DNA from: Pontederia crassipes
Taxonomy: Eukaryota; Streptophyta; Magnoliopsida; Commelinales; Pontederiaceae
DNA length: 64,000 nt
Assembly: GCA_030549335.1 (NCBI GenBank)
Contig: CM060189.1
Location: forward strand, 48,020,917 to 48,084,916
Reading direction: 5' to 3'
Position numbers and translations under genes: made by a program. Within the stretch, counting starts at the first letter, position 1; the number at the start of each line of letters is the position of its first letter. The notes beneath the pieces are model-generated. The model had not been told where the DNA came from and ran no database searches. It was given only the letters and a program-made list of their open reading frames with translations. Positions 10,290-23,317 of the stretch are shown in pieces.

Positions 10290-13049
10290 TGTAACGCCCC
10301 CAAAATCCGCCCTTCCGCCACGCTGACGGTCGGACTGACCAAGGGAGCGCTACTCACTGCCTATGACTACTTTGACTTTGACTTGGACTTTGACTGGTCA
10401 ACAAATGACTCACGTGGCAAAAAAATGATAAAGAATAATAATGATATAAAAATGCGGAAGAATTATCATTACGAAATGACAAATGCCAAAAGTGATGAGA
10501 TAATTCAAAAGAAATAGGGAACAAGAATAGTTCAAAAGGGTTATGAGAATATCAACAAAAGCAAGGCTAAAAGGGAAATTCAAGGATTTCATATTTACAA
10601 TGTTTGATAATTCAATGCAGAATATAAATGGCGGAAAGCTGTAGTAATATTGCAAGTCATGTGCTGCCACCCCGAAGCTCTGCATTATCCATCTCCTCCC
10701 TAAGCAGGGTTCTCACCTGCAAAATCCCAAAGCAGGGGCATGGAATGCCCGTGAGCTAACGCCCAGTACTTATAGAGTCATAGATGATGAAATGATAATC
10801 AATAATCAAATGCTTTACTTATTACTTTAACAATACTTTATACAATACTATACTCTGTGATCCATTACCATACTCTGTTGTCCATTATCATATTTCAATG
10901 CCCAATTGCTTTATGCTTTACTTTAACAATGCTTCATACAATGCTATGCTCTGTGTCCATTGTCATGCTCTGTTATTCTTTACCATGCTCTTTATTCATT
11001 ACCATGCTGTGTTGTACATTACCATGCTCTGTTATACTTTGTGTGGGATTACGTATTTTACATTACTAGAAGATCCTTGATGTTCGTTATCCTATGCGAG
11101 CTCGACTTTAATTACTTGGGAAGCTAGAGGTGTCTCTGCCTTGAATATTGCCAGGATGCCCATAACAGGGAAGGTGTACACTCAGGCACAACCTTTTCGG
11201 AATGCAGGTGGGAGAAGGTCTACATTCCAGGAACAGTGGTCGTTACGGACACGTAGGTTCACTGTCTCCTCAGCTAAGCTACCTGTCCCTCTGGCATAAC
11301 AATGAAATTAACATATATGCCCCCGTGGGGGAAGAGTGTGTTTCTTTGCGTCACTCTTATTCGGAGCACAGGTGGGAGAGGGCCTGTGGTCCAGGAGCAG
11401 TGGTATTTAAACTCAGTAGGTACACTGTCTCCTCAGTGCAGCTACCTGCCCCTCCAATGCCTTGACCTTGACCTTTACCTTGAATAACACATAGCTATCC
11501 CATTCATTGATCTTTGCTTTGCTTATCTTCTTTATCAATATGGAGTTTTAAATCATGATTCAGAGAAGGGGGTGAAGTCTTATCCCCTTCCTGCGGACGA
11601 AGGTCCGTCACTTGTTTAATCATAATGGAAATAGCCAATAATGACTAGTCGAATGTTCAGCATTGATTTCCTTTTCCCTGGCCTTTCAAGGGCACTTTAG
11701 TCATTTTACACATGCTCTGGCCCTTCAAGGGCAATTAGGTCATTTCACAATTGCTTTGGCCCCTCGAGGGCATTTTAGTTATTTCACATGTACTTTGGCC
11801 CTTCTTGAGTAAGTATTATTATAATTCATACATATATGTATATGAATATATATATAAATATATATATATATTCCGAGAGTACATGCCTACTAGATAATTA
11901 TTATTATTACTCTTATCATGTATATATGTATACATTCCGAGAGTAACCTGTGCACTTATTATTATATACTCATTGTGATATATAAATTTCGAGAGCAACA
12001 GGCCCCCTTTAAATATCTATCATTATTATTACTCTCATATATATAAATTTATATATATATATTCTGAGAGCAACCTGCCCACTAAATAATAATTATTATT
12101 ATTATATATACATCATGGTATAAGCAACCTTCCCACTAAATAACAATAATTATTATTATATATACATCATGGTATATATATTCCGAGAGCAACCTACCCC
12201 TCCCTATGTAATTATTATTATTAACACACTTAATCATGTCATCTTTCTAGATATAAATGATACCGTGCGTACTTACATAAGATAAAAGAATAAATATGAG
12301 TGGTTAATAATTGTGCATGGCTTATATGAATAATTCTGTGAGGCACAATTATAAATGAGTAAGTATTAATGCTAATCATGGACGTACCTAAAATTCTACG
12401 CAATGTATATAAATATGGATTGAAAGAGGACAGATTAATAACAATCGCATAATGTTCAAACTACTATGTTTAACCGACAGTTCCTCCAAAATAATTAACG
12501 AGACATGGATTTGACGTACTTCAATTACCATCCAACGTCTCGAAGTCGTCCCGTCCTGAATTCGATAATCATCTCATTCTAAATTGAAAATAATGATAAA
12601 GCAAATTTTGGATCGAAAGATATTTCTATAATTCTCTACGTCCTAATAGATTTGCAACGCATGATAAATGATCTACATTTCTTCATCAAGGGATTTTATA
12701 CGTCTACGGTACCTCTTTTGGTCATCCTACGTTCGCTCGTGTGCTCTACGTCCGCCGATTCGTCTGCACTCTGCTCGTCACTCGATCGTCGGTCGCCGGG
12801 GAAAGCAATGAAGAGGGAGAGCAGAGGGGGAGAGTGGAGTTGTGGTGCTGTGGGGGAGTCCTTCACTCCCTTTTATAGGCTGGCCGCCCCCTCTCTTGGA
12901 GAAGAAGTCATGAGGGAGTGGGGGAGAGAATTGGGGGAGAGGGGAGAGAGAGTCATGGGGGAGAGAGAGTCATGGGGAGTGGGGGAGAGACCAATTCTCA
13001 CATCCCACTCCCTTCTTTTTTTTTTTTTTGAAAAAGTGAGGTTATTACA
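10290..13049 (-). mobile_element. Ty3/gypsy LTR (5' LTR, right copy)
   Basis: 2760 bp, TGTAATAACC...GCGTTACA on the minus strand, nearly identical to 5088-7814. Its outer end at 13049 falls inside the last exon of neprosin copy A: the coding sequence reads YWPIDIFV and then stops dead at the LTR. The first bases of the flank are AATAT (13050-13054), a candidate target-site half, but the other half cannot be checked because the left end of the array is truncated. The extra 39 bp relative to the left LTR lies in a GGGAGAGAG-rich part at about 12920-12960. Confidence 0.85.
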
Positions 13050-15405
13050 AATATGTCGATGGGCCAGTACCCTACCTCTTCCCCGTCTACCAGCAGCCAC
13101 CACGCATACAGCCTATCGTCCTGCATGCATATAGTATACACAGAAGCATATGCACATGTCAATATATATATCTAATCTACCTCTATATGTTCCAAAAACT
13201 TAAAATGTTACGTATCTATCTATCTATCTATAAATATAGATTGATGGAATTAGACCTTCCAGATCATTATCTTGGTTTCATACTGCTTGCCGCCGTAATC
13301 TGAGACAGGCGTGATCACATCGCCAAACGAAATCGTTCTGCTCCTACCGAAGAATCCTGGGCAAAGATGGTCATAACAACCAGTCTTGCCATGTCCGTCT
13401 GCCTGTCCACATGCATATATATTATTCAGGGGTGCATATATACATTTGAAAACAAATTCACGTATGATGCATTATATATATTATTATTATTCCTGTGTCA
13501 GAGTGCATGTCTACGGTCCAATATGCGTACAGATGAGTCTTGTTATCTCCGTACAACCCTGGATTTACCTGTTTGATCTCAAAAGGGTCATACGAATACA
13601 CACGATATAAAAAACAAAATGTTATCAACCCAAACATGGAAATCGTAAACGAGTACGTTCTCACCATCCATCCAGCTTCGATGAAGGCGGTCTGGGTGTC
13701 GTCTGAGATTTCGATCTACGCGCGGCTCCACTCATTGCTCTCTACGTGGACCACCCATGAGTTTAACGAGCCAACGGCCCCAAGATTCGGATTACCATGT
13801 GCTATAAGTCCTGCCCTCTGCGTGATTGATCATGAAGAGATTAACTTGGAAACTCAATTAGATTCATTACCTACAAAGGAATGAATAGTTTGCATGAATT
13901 TTTTAAGATTAGTCGTGACCTTGAATTAAAAAGAATTATATGCTACATCATATGCCAATAGTCACAGAGTAGGCATACTGTGCAAAAATTCACATCCTTC
14001 AACTTCATGCTTAATAATATGAAGTAGAATTCTTATTGTAAGTAGAAAATTTCTTACTTCAATCGATTTTGAAGTGGGGGGGACAACTTGTCGTCCATAG
14101 TCGTCCAAAGACTTTGCATTGATAAATGCCTTTTTTGAACTCTTCGCATCCGAATTGTGCCTTCCGGGCACTGTTCACCATTTTGGAAAGTTGATTGAAG
14201 AGTGGGACGCCGGTGAGAAGAATTGCCAGTGTCGTCCTCCTTTGGAATAAAACTTGGATGCATCTACACATATCATTTGCATCACATATGAATTAATTTA
14301 TAACTTAAAAATCCTGATGTCTTAATCTACGAAGAACTCAAATTCAAAGGTGTCTAAACTAATTTGTGACACTACAACTTAATTATTGCTTGCATCCAAA
14401 GTAGTTGGGATCTTACAAAAGATCGGAAGGGGTCCGTTAGATCATATTATAAGGTCTTAAATATATATGTAAAAAGTAATCTAATATGTAAAAGTATATA
14501 AAAATTAGTTTTTTAAATAAACTTGTAATTATTTATATTATATATACTGTTAAATTGAGTAATATCCTATTAAGACTTCCTATAAACACTTACATATTAC
14601 TTATATAATAGTATTTTATTGACTGAAATAATAAAAAATAACAATAATATGATTAGAATAGAATACAATTGTATAAATAATTTTTAATATACCTTGATAT
14701 TAAAGTTATTTTGTGAAAAAAAAATATTCTTAAAATTTTAATTATAGCCAATCGTCTTTCTCTTAATTTTATTTCTCCAAAATTTATGTTCCACTTGGTC
14801 AAAAATTAAAATAATTGAAAAAAATGGTAGGACTGATCTTACGATCTTGCTATAACGATCTTATCGATCCTATAAAAATGATTTTAAAATTGAGATCGAG
14901 ATTACATGTCTTAGATAGGATCGTAAGATCAAGATTGTGATTTTGATATCATTGATTTGCATGTGTTAGCACTTAGCAAAGCATAACAATGTCACTTGTG
15001 TCAACTAGAAACAACCAGAAGATAAGTTTAGCACAAACTTGGAGCTTATGATCCTTCAAAAGAGGATGATCGAAAGCCGGTTGCTTGTAGATATCGACAC
15101 AATCGATTATATTTCCATCTTCCAACTGTAAAAGAAAAGTGATTACCGGGAATGATCAATCGAGGGCTTTCTCCAAATCAACTTTGACACAAAGTTTGGA
15201 ACAAAGAGAGAACATATACCGTGATCGATTTAACCGCGGGCTTGTTAACACGTTTAAGATAAGCTTCTATCTCATCGTCTGTCGGTTGAGAATGAACCTG
15301 CACCGTGATTATGCCGATAGAAATCACAAGAATTGCAGTAGAAGCAATCATCAAAGTCATAGCAGCTCCTCCAGATCTTCTTCTAAGTGAACCCATTCTG
15401 AACAT
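13050..15405 (-). pseudogene. Neprosin-like (DUF4409/DUF239) pseudogene, copy A
   Basis: Seven exon remnants aligned to copy B: 15220-15405, 15039-15125, 14058-14263, 13665-13817, 13515-13568, 13256-13402 and 13050-13120, with GT/AG borders kept. Three lesions are visible. Exon 3 is 206 bp instead of 207, with one base missing near 14130, after which the frame reads KSLDDYGRQVVPPTSK only out of phase. Exon 4 has TAG where copy B has CAG (SRA*IEIS versus SRAQIQIS, about 13715). Exon 7 is cut after YWPIDIFV by the gypsy LTR. Upstream, the TATATATGC present before copy B has become TGTATCC. The first-glutamate region FIEAGWM survives, but the exon part that would hold the second is lost. Confidence 0.9.
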
Positions 15406-17003
15406 GAGAAAGAAAATAACTTTTTTGTTCCACGGTTTGTGCGAGTACCTGAGAGAAATTGTTAGGTATATATGATGTATTCTTGAGCTTGGAATAGAAG
15501 GATACAGAATAACAATAATTGCTACGTGTTAATTATTTTATTTAATTTTGCTGATTTAAATGCCATGGTAATTGATTACTTGATCTCGACTGGGTTCACT
15601 GACCATGTAAGTGAATGTAAATGATCATTTGCTAAATCACTAATTACAATTACACAGCTGGATCTTTTTATTACGCGAAGTTGTTTATGGTTCGTACACA
15701 GGTGTTCACACCCTAAGAAATCACTAAGTACACACTTGGTGGATCTTTCTGATCTAGTTGGCTATGAAACCCACAATTAATTACTGTATTGATTAGGAAA
15801 ACACTTGGCGACTTTACCTTTTAAAATTCGCTAACTAATGAATCCGCCAAATCTTTGTAATCGACTGCTTAGCATCATTAAAAGATTTTTTAATTTTTTT
15901 TCAAAACATAATTTAAAAGTAAAATGGAAAGATTTAACTAGGGAATGTACGTGGAAGTTACTTTTAAAAGTTGCCAAAACAATTTTGTTTACAATGGAAA
16001 TGGAAAGAATTTTAATGAAGAAAATAAATGGAAAGATGTTAGTTGGAGGAAATGAATAAAAAAAGGGAATCTATTAAGAGGATAATAAAATAAAATAGAA
16101 TTATAGATAAAACGGCAAGTAAACAGAACAATGATTTTAGGTTGAAAATAAATTTACTCTATTATATCAGTAAATGTATTTAATAAAATAATTATTTCAA
16201 CTAATATTTTTAAGAAGAAATAATTATTTGTAGGAATTATTTTTATGGTAATTTTTGTGTTATATTACTCTAAAATAATTATAACTAATATTATTATATC
16301 AAATTTCGCTTGCACCAATACATAAAAATGATTTCTGATGTTGTTTTCTCTTCCACGCGCCGACAATGGTATGACATAAAATGAACGGAGAATTGTGAAT
16401 TATAGGAACATATATACTTGAACTTTTAATAGATTGATGTATATATAGGATAATCTTAATTATGGTATATTAATTATTTTAATTAATTGGTTTGCTATAA
16501 GTACCGTATATACTTGCAAACCTGGAATAGATGGATACACACAGAGGATAATCATAATTGTTGCATATTAATTAATTTTAAAAAAAATTATGAATTTCTT
16601 TTTGCAATTATTTTAATTAATTTATTATCTTTAATTACCATAAATATGTATATATTGAATAATCATAATTGCTTTATATTAATTATTTTATTGAATTTGA
16701 TGATTTTATTCCTTAATCTTTTTAATACACCAATATTTTGCTTTTGTAAGGTCAACTATGATTTAACTAATATTAAACATAATAGTATTTATCCCCATAG
16801 TCGATATATATACATATATTAAATATTTTTTACTAGGAATATTGTTTCTTCGTACGGTAAGTTCTAAGAAAAATTGTGCATTTACAATGGACAATTTTTG
16901 CTAGATAAAATTCTTCGCAATTTTTTTACAGCATTTGCAATTACGAGAAAAAATCTTTCGAAATACGATGTTCAAAACATCCATAGCTAGTATCGAGGGC
17001 ACG
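15406..17003. other. Upstream region of copy A with duplicated promoter blocks
   Basis: 15406-15560 aligns with the promoter and leader of copy B (GGTACTCGCACAAACCGTGG on the minus strand). Further right, at about 16450, 16547 and 16660, three diverged copies of ATAATCATAATTGNTGCATATTAATTA recur, matching 249-282 and 2205-2245. I read this as neprosin upstream DNA that was itself tandemly duplicated. No other gene is visible; the frames at 15838 and 16487 are AT-rich chance openings. Confidence 0.45.
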
Positions 17004-17604
17004 AGCAAAGGCGGAGCTACATGATTTTCTACTTACAAGTGCAGGCAATGGAATTTTATATTATTACTTATAGTGCTCGATATTTAAAATATGTTCATTT
17101 TCAGATTGCTGGTCCCAGCGTTTAGGCGTCTTGAAGCTCAGGTTTGAATCACCTTGCCAACTTATTTTTATAACACACTGATATTTATTTTTCTCTTCTA
17201 TTTTTATCCCATCAATTCATTCTTTCCCTTTTAACCATTATATTTGGGCGGATGACCCACCCCGGGCATCATCCCATTTTTGTACCATGTTATTTATAAC
17301 ACATTGATACATATTTTGGCCTTCTATTTTTATCCAATGAATTCATTATTTCTTTTTAGCCATTATATTTGGCCAGATTACCCACCTCCGAGCCTCATCT
17401 CATTTTTGTACCACTACTGAAGCGGAGTAGTTATTAATGAATGCAGTTTCCTTTAAAAACCATTATATTTTACTATTTTATAGTTTTATTTACATATTTT
17501 ACTATTCAATTTTTATTTACATAGTTTTAGTTACCAAAGGAAGAAGACAAGATCTTCAACTAGTATATGAACCCACTAAAGAAATTTCATGCTCCGCCAT
17601 TGCT
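17004..17604. mobile_element. Small non-autonomous element with GGCGGAGC inverted ends
   Basis: The left end AGCAAAGGCGGAGCTACATG (17004) matches the inverted right end AGCAATGGCGGAGCATGAAA (17604) apart from a mismatch and a 2-bp gap. Inside, a segment of about 125-130 bp is tandemly duplicated (17161-17289 and 17290-17413; shared TATTTTTATCC, CCATTATATTTGG, CTCATTTTTGTACC). There is no coding capacity. No confident target duplication, so the superfamily is left open. Confidence 0.5.
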
Positions 17605-20045
17605 TTTGGTATTACCGATAGATGAAAATTCCTTCCGAACTGCCAAATGCTAATGTTGTAATTTTTTGAAATTTTTTAAATTGAAATTAGTTTTTAGAAT
17701 TAAAATAAATTAAAAATTTAGGATTTTTTTAAAAGAAAGATAAAGTTTGAAAGGAAATAAAAGTATAATTAGAGAACGTATAAGAGAAAAGGAAAAAATA
17801 AAATATGAAATGTGTCAATGAGAATAAAAAGTATTATTAGATAAGAGATAGAAAAAGATAATTCTTAATTAGATTAGGAGTTGAAATTATAATAAGATTA
17901 GGGATTCAAAATTTTATTTGAATCTAACTAGAAGTTTAAAATATAAAGGACTTCCAATGAAAGCTAATATAAAAGTTTTATGTTAGAAGATAAAATATTA
18001 TTATTTTATTCTAAAAATTAAAATATAAAAATATTAATTAATTATTTAATTCTAAAAATTCAGGAATAAGTATGTTTAAGAGAGATAGAATGTAGAAAAG
18101 ATAATCAAAAGATGATAAGAGATGAAGTTTGATGTAAGACTGTATTAAGACTCCTACGGACTTTAAAATTAGGAGTTTTAAATATATAAAATATTTCTGA
18201 AAATAAAATAATAATAAATTATTATTTTAAATCTGAAATTAAAGAAATAGTGATATTAATTCATTGTTTAAATAAAAAAGTTTGTAAATTATGGATAGGA
18301 AGCATGATTAAGATTCTAATTACAATAGAACTTGGAGGACTTTCCCCTATAAGTAGGACCCCAAAAGGTCTCTTCCCACATATCTTTCTCCCCTTCTCCA
18401 CTTAAGTTTTTCTTTCATCTTTGGACTATATTTTCTCTATCCTTGGTGCACGCTTGTAACTGAAATTTTTTATCATCTCTTCATGATACATTCCTATATC
18501 AAAGGATGTTGGATTCATCGTCGAAAATGGTCATTGAAAAACTTGCCTAAAGTTTTGGGTTTTATGTAGTTCTGCATGGATAGGTATGAAAGATTTTGAA
18601 TTCGCTTTTGAATATGATTTCTTAATAGAATAGATAAGATGAAGTCGGGTTTATACACCGGTTATGTTCTCTTGTGACACATGGATAGTTCCATATATTT
18701 TTTTTGGTGGGAAGTATAGTTTATTAACAGATATTAATTGTTAAATTTTCAAATAAAATGACATTGGAGTTCCTACAATCGGAATGGAATAACATTCCCT
18801 AGATTCTTCCATAAAATGTAGATCCGATGCAATTTTATTGTAAGCCCAACTCGGAGACAGATAGAACCCGACTTGGGCTCATGGAAACCCAAACGGGTTC
18901 AGCTAGAGATATGATTAGATTATGTTTAAGAACATGGCATGAGTTGCCTTTGACTCGACCCGAGCCCTGACCAAACTTGGCCTCAGTTTGATTGTACCCG
19001 ATTCAATTTCAACCCTAATTCTTTAAGGGTTTTTTTTTTATTTTGAATCGTTAAGATGTTAAATGATCATTTTGTCCCTTCTTTGGTGCATGACAAATGA
19101 AATAGAAAGAGTTGGGTAATTAGCGAACAAGGTAAAGGATGTAAGTAAAATGAAATTTTTACGTGCATTAATTGTTTTATGATAGATGATAATGTGAAAG
19201 TCAACAATTTTGAAAGAAAGTTAAAACAATAATTGCATATTAACATGATTAATGATTATCACTAGAAAATCTAGTTAAATAAAACTAACAGGACAAATAA
19301 AACTCATTGGTCAACAAAAATCCACATGTAGAATGGTTAAAGAAGTAAAGTGAAAATTGAAAAAGGCTAATTGCAATGAAAAGTTCAAAGAGTAGATTTT
19401 ATTATTTAAGGGGGCCACATTCAATATTTACTCATAAAATCTATATATTAATATATAGAGTGAAAAAATTCAAATTTTGAGGGGGACCAAGGCCCCCCTC
19501 ACCCATAAGGCGGGCATGCCCCTCCATATGTAGGAATAGAAAGGATGGTAAAAATAGAAAAGAAAGATGAAAATTACAAAATAGAAAAGAATGGAAAGAA
19601 AAAGAAAAAATAGAATACAATTAGTTTTACCTTCAAGCTGAAAGTTTGCCTATTTTTATTAAGCTTTCTTATCTAGTTGTATTGGTTTTATATTCACAGA
19701 TATTTCATGCCCGTGCTTGAATTCCTTAGGTTGTTGAACTGAAAAGTAAGGATGAAGACACGGACATCAACAATGTTCGTGTTGATATATACTTGCACAT
19801 GAGAACTCCTTATAGTTGTATGATGTAAAGTTAATTGTAAGATATTTGCCTTTGGAGGACTATTTGGAAAAAAACTTAAAAAGTACATTTTTCTTTCACA
19901 CTTTGTTAAAAAAATAGTTTAATATTATTTTTGCTTTCATATCCAATGTAAAGAAAGGCTCGAGAAAAAGAAATTATAGGTAACGAGACCCAAAATAATT
20001 CCATCTGACATGTAACAACAAGGTGAAATTTGGGAACGTTACAAA
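17605..20045. other. AT-rich intergenic DNA, no gene
   Basis: No coding exon recognised. Near 18840-19015 a run of GGGTT/AACCC-type words ending CAACCCTAA suggests an eroded hAT-like element. 19440-19510 (GAGGGGGACCAAGGCCCCCC) resembles the end of another repeat. The 64-codon frame at 19694-19888 has no recognisable content. Confidence 0.4.
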
Positions 20046-21387
20046 CACTACAAGAAAACTATCATTTAGCGACGCAAAATAGTGATGCAAAATAATGCGT
20101 CGCTAATTCGTCGCTACTAGCATTTAAATAGCGACGACGTTGGGTCGACAAGATGAGACGCTAATTGCCTCCCAGTAGCGTCAGCGTCGCATTCGCATTA
20201 CAAAAAAAATGACGCTAAACTCGGTGCCATAGCGACACTATTTAGACGTTATTACGATGCGTCAAGATTAGAAATTGCATGATAAATTATAGCGTCGTAT
20301 TAGCGTCAACAAGACGCGTCGCAAGTTGGCACCAACAACGGTGCAGCGCTAAATCGACGCAAGTTCAGGAGGCGATTTTGGCGCCTGCAACTTGCGTTGT
20401 ATTGACATCGGCCAGGTGTGGCGCTAATGAGCGTCACAAAGCTTGCATCGCTAATGTGAAGCTAATGCGGCGTCAACATTAGAATTTTAAGAATATACAA
20501 GTATTTATATAAGTAATGTTAATTATTATTCATATTTAGGTAATGTTAATTTGTATACATATACATATACACACATACATACATATACATATACATATAA
20601 ATTTATATAATTTATATGTTATACATGCATTATACTCTAATTCCTAAATTTCAAAATTAGAGGAATAGTGCTTCTTCATTTTTTAAGAACTTCAAATGAT
20701 GATTGCCGGATATCCGACCGTTGGATCATCACAAAATTTGTACCTCCCATAGAGCACAGCAACACAGATTTTTCAGCATTTTTTGGTGATTTTAGGAGGT
20801 CGTACGGTAGAGTTAAGAACCTAGGAAAAAAGTCTTTCGATGGTCTTTGACGTGAGTCCAGCGGGAATTAGTCGAAACGAAAATTATGGACTCGTATAGA
20901 TTGATACAAGCTGTCCACCCGCACAAAAATCGTGATGATTGGATTGCTATGAAAAAAAATAGGCATTTCGAAGGGCTCAAGAAGGTTGGACGACGCAAAC
21001 ATTTCACGTTTCACGTATTTTCCGTTTCCTCCGATTCTCAAAATATATTTTTTTGTAATTATAAAAATTCCTCAAATCTTCTGACTCACCTATGAAATTT
21101 AAAAATGTGTGTTCTCAAAAATCGGACCTTTTGGGAGTGCTCAAAATGGTCCTTTTTAGTTGACATAGAGTTTTCAAATTTTTTTGAGAAATGCTGATTT
21201 TATTAGAATTTTTTTGTATCCAAATTTGAAAAGAGTATTCATCTATTTTTCTTCGTGCGCTTAAAAAAATATTAAAAATTACTTTTCTTGAAAACATACA
21301 TCTTGATACTTCTTAGAATGGCCTCATTTGATTGACATATGACTTTCAAATTTTTTAGACAACCTTGATAAACATATACATATACAT

Positions 21388-21395
21388 ATATACAT

Positions 21396-21429
<34 letters not shown>

Positions 21430-21430
21430 T
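21388..21430. repeat. CA/TA microsatellite
   Basis: A run of about ten CA units followed by about nine TA units inside CACTA element 1. Confidence 0.9.
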
Positions 21431-21889
21431 ACATATATTACATATATACATACATATATACATAGTTAATAACTTTATAGTACTTTAGCGCCATCTTTGC
21501 GGCGCATTAGTGCTGCATATATGTAGCGACACAATGGCTTCTCAATGGCGTCGACAGTTTCGTCGCTACTCCATTTCAGTGTCAGAATAGCGTCGCCATT
21601 TTGTGACGCTAGTTTAGCGCCTCAAACTGTCGATGCCAATGTGATGCTATATTCCATCTTAGCGTCGCAATTTCAGAGTCGTTAATATGCGATGCTATTT
21701 CACATATTTTATAATTAATTATCTATCAGAATTGAATTAATGTGGCACCACATTGGCGACGCAATAACATCGCCAAATGTGCGACGCTAAATGGCGAACC
21801 ATGTGCTCGTCGAAGAACGAATCCAAACCGTCCTTTCATTTAATTGGACGATTCCGCTTGCCCGAACGCCACATTTTCCCCCTTTTAAC

Positions 21890-22330
21890 CACTCCCTCCC
21901 TCCACCTCCTCCTCCGCCACCTCTTCTCCACCGCCGCCGCATCCTCCTCCTCCTCCTCCACCTCTTCTCCGTCGCCTCCTCCTCCTCCTCCTCCTCCTCC
22001 TCCAACTCTTCTCCGTCGCCGCCGCCTCCTCCTCTACCTCTTCTCCATCGCCGCCCCCTCCTCCTCCTCCTCCTCCTTCACCTCTTCTTCGTCGCCACCC
22101 CCCTCCTCCTCCTTCACCTCTTCTCCGATGCCGCCGCCGCCTCCTCGTCCTCCTCCTCCTCTCTGCTCCGCCGTCGCCGCCTCCTCCTCCTCCTCCACCT
22201 CTTCTCCATCGCCGCTGCCTCCTCCTCCTCCTCCACCTCTACTCTGACGCCGCTGCTGCCGCCTCCTCCTCCTCCTCTACTCCGATGCCGCCGATGCCAC
22301 CACCTCCTCCTCCACCTCTACTCCGCCGCT
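21890..22330. repeat. CCTCCT-rich low-complexity block inside CACTA 1
   Basis: Imperfect TCCTCC and CCGCCG repeats broken by CACCTCTTCTCCGTCGCC-type units of about 50-70 bp. All three plus frames stay open for long stretches and encode Pro/Ser/Leu-rich low-complexity text, which explains the 156- and 201-codon frames. I do not call a protein. The repeating CACCTCTTCTCC unit suggests a captured CDS or 5' UTR segment expanded by slippage. Confidence 0.7.
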
Positions 22331-23006
22331 GTCGTTTCCTCCAACGCACCGGTGGCCCGTCTTCTCTGTCGCGGATTTCGACATCGTAGGGCTTAGATCA
22401 TCTAATTGTGATATATGTAATTTGATGTAATAGAAATGTATATGTGATATAATGTAATTTGATATAATGAAAATGTATATGTACATGTAATGTAATTTGA
22501 TGGTGCTTCAATTGTAATATAAAAAATAGCAATCATCTGTGGATTTCAATGTAATGTAGTAATTTAATGGCTGAATGAGGAAGGTGACGTATTTGTGTGT
22601 AGACATATTATTCTTAGCGTCACATTAGCGTCGTCGTAGCGACGCAGAAAAATGAATTATAACGCCACATTAGCATCCGATTAGCGTCGCAACGTAACGC
22701 CAACTCAGCGCTGGATGAGCGTCGACAATTTTAGCGCCTCTTTAGAGTCGGAGTAGCAACGCATGTTGGCTCTTCATGATGACACTTTTCACGTCATTAT
22801 AGTGTCGCATTAGCATCACCGTGCAATGGTAATTGCGTCGACATACCCATAGGCGCGAAGTCGACGCTATTAGTGTCGAAGAAATGGCGTCGCGAAGCTT
22901 GTGGCGCGGATTTGACGCTAATGCGTCGCTATTGTATTTAGCGCTGGGTTAGCGACGCATTGGAGTCTATATTGATGCGTCGCTAATCGATGATTTTCTT
23001 GTAGTG

Positions 23007-23317
23007 AAATGACAACTACTTCACCACAATCTCCTACTCTATGTATTTTTGCAAGTGATCTATCCCGAGTGGTAGCAAACCCCAGTCGAGGTGCCCAGTC
23101 TGCCATGCAAACATTGCACATGAGTGCACGATCATGATGTCAACACTCCCGAGCCAAATTAAATTTATTGTGCATAAGCTTACACCATTGACCTAGAACC
23201 CTGAGCCACACCTTTCATGAGCCATTCTAGCGCGCCTTCCATATGCCCAAGTCTATATAAAAGATGCCAAATTATTTTATTACTTTATGCCAATATTAAT
23301 TTTAATATACCATATTT
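23007..23317. other. Spacer between two CACTA elements
   Basis: About 310 bp of non-coding DNA between the target duplications of the two neighbouring CACTA elements. Nothing recognised. Confidence 0.5.

Larger units (their letters stand above)
20046..23006. mobile_element. CACTA (En/Spm) non-autonomous element 1, GCGTCGC family
   Basis: Starts CACTACAAGAAAA at 20046 and ends TTTTCTTGTAGTG at 23006, with AAA on both sides as the expected 3-bp target duplication. Both subterminal zones (about 20064-20480 and 21480-22985) are dense in TAGCGACGC/GCGTCGCTA units in both orientations, the classic binding-site arrays for a CACTA transposase accessory protein. No transposase domain is present. The middle holds AT-rich filler, a (CA)n(TA)n microsatellite and a CT-rich block. 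It probably depends on a relative in trans. Confidence 0.9.

Noticed and set aside
13540..13884. 114-codon plus-strand frame
   Set aside because: Shadow of exons 4 and 5 of neprosin pseudogene A on the opposite strand.
21777..22396. Overlapping 156- and 201-codon open frames
   Set aside because: Pure low-complexity Pro/Ser/Leu text from a CCTCCT block that leaves several frames open at once; inside a CACTA element, with no domain.
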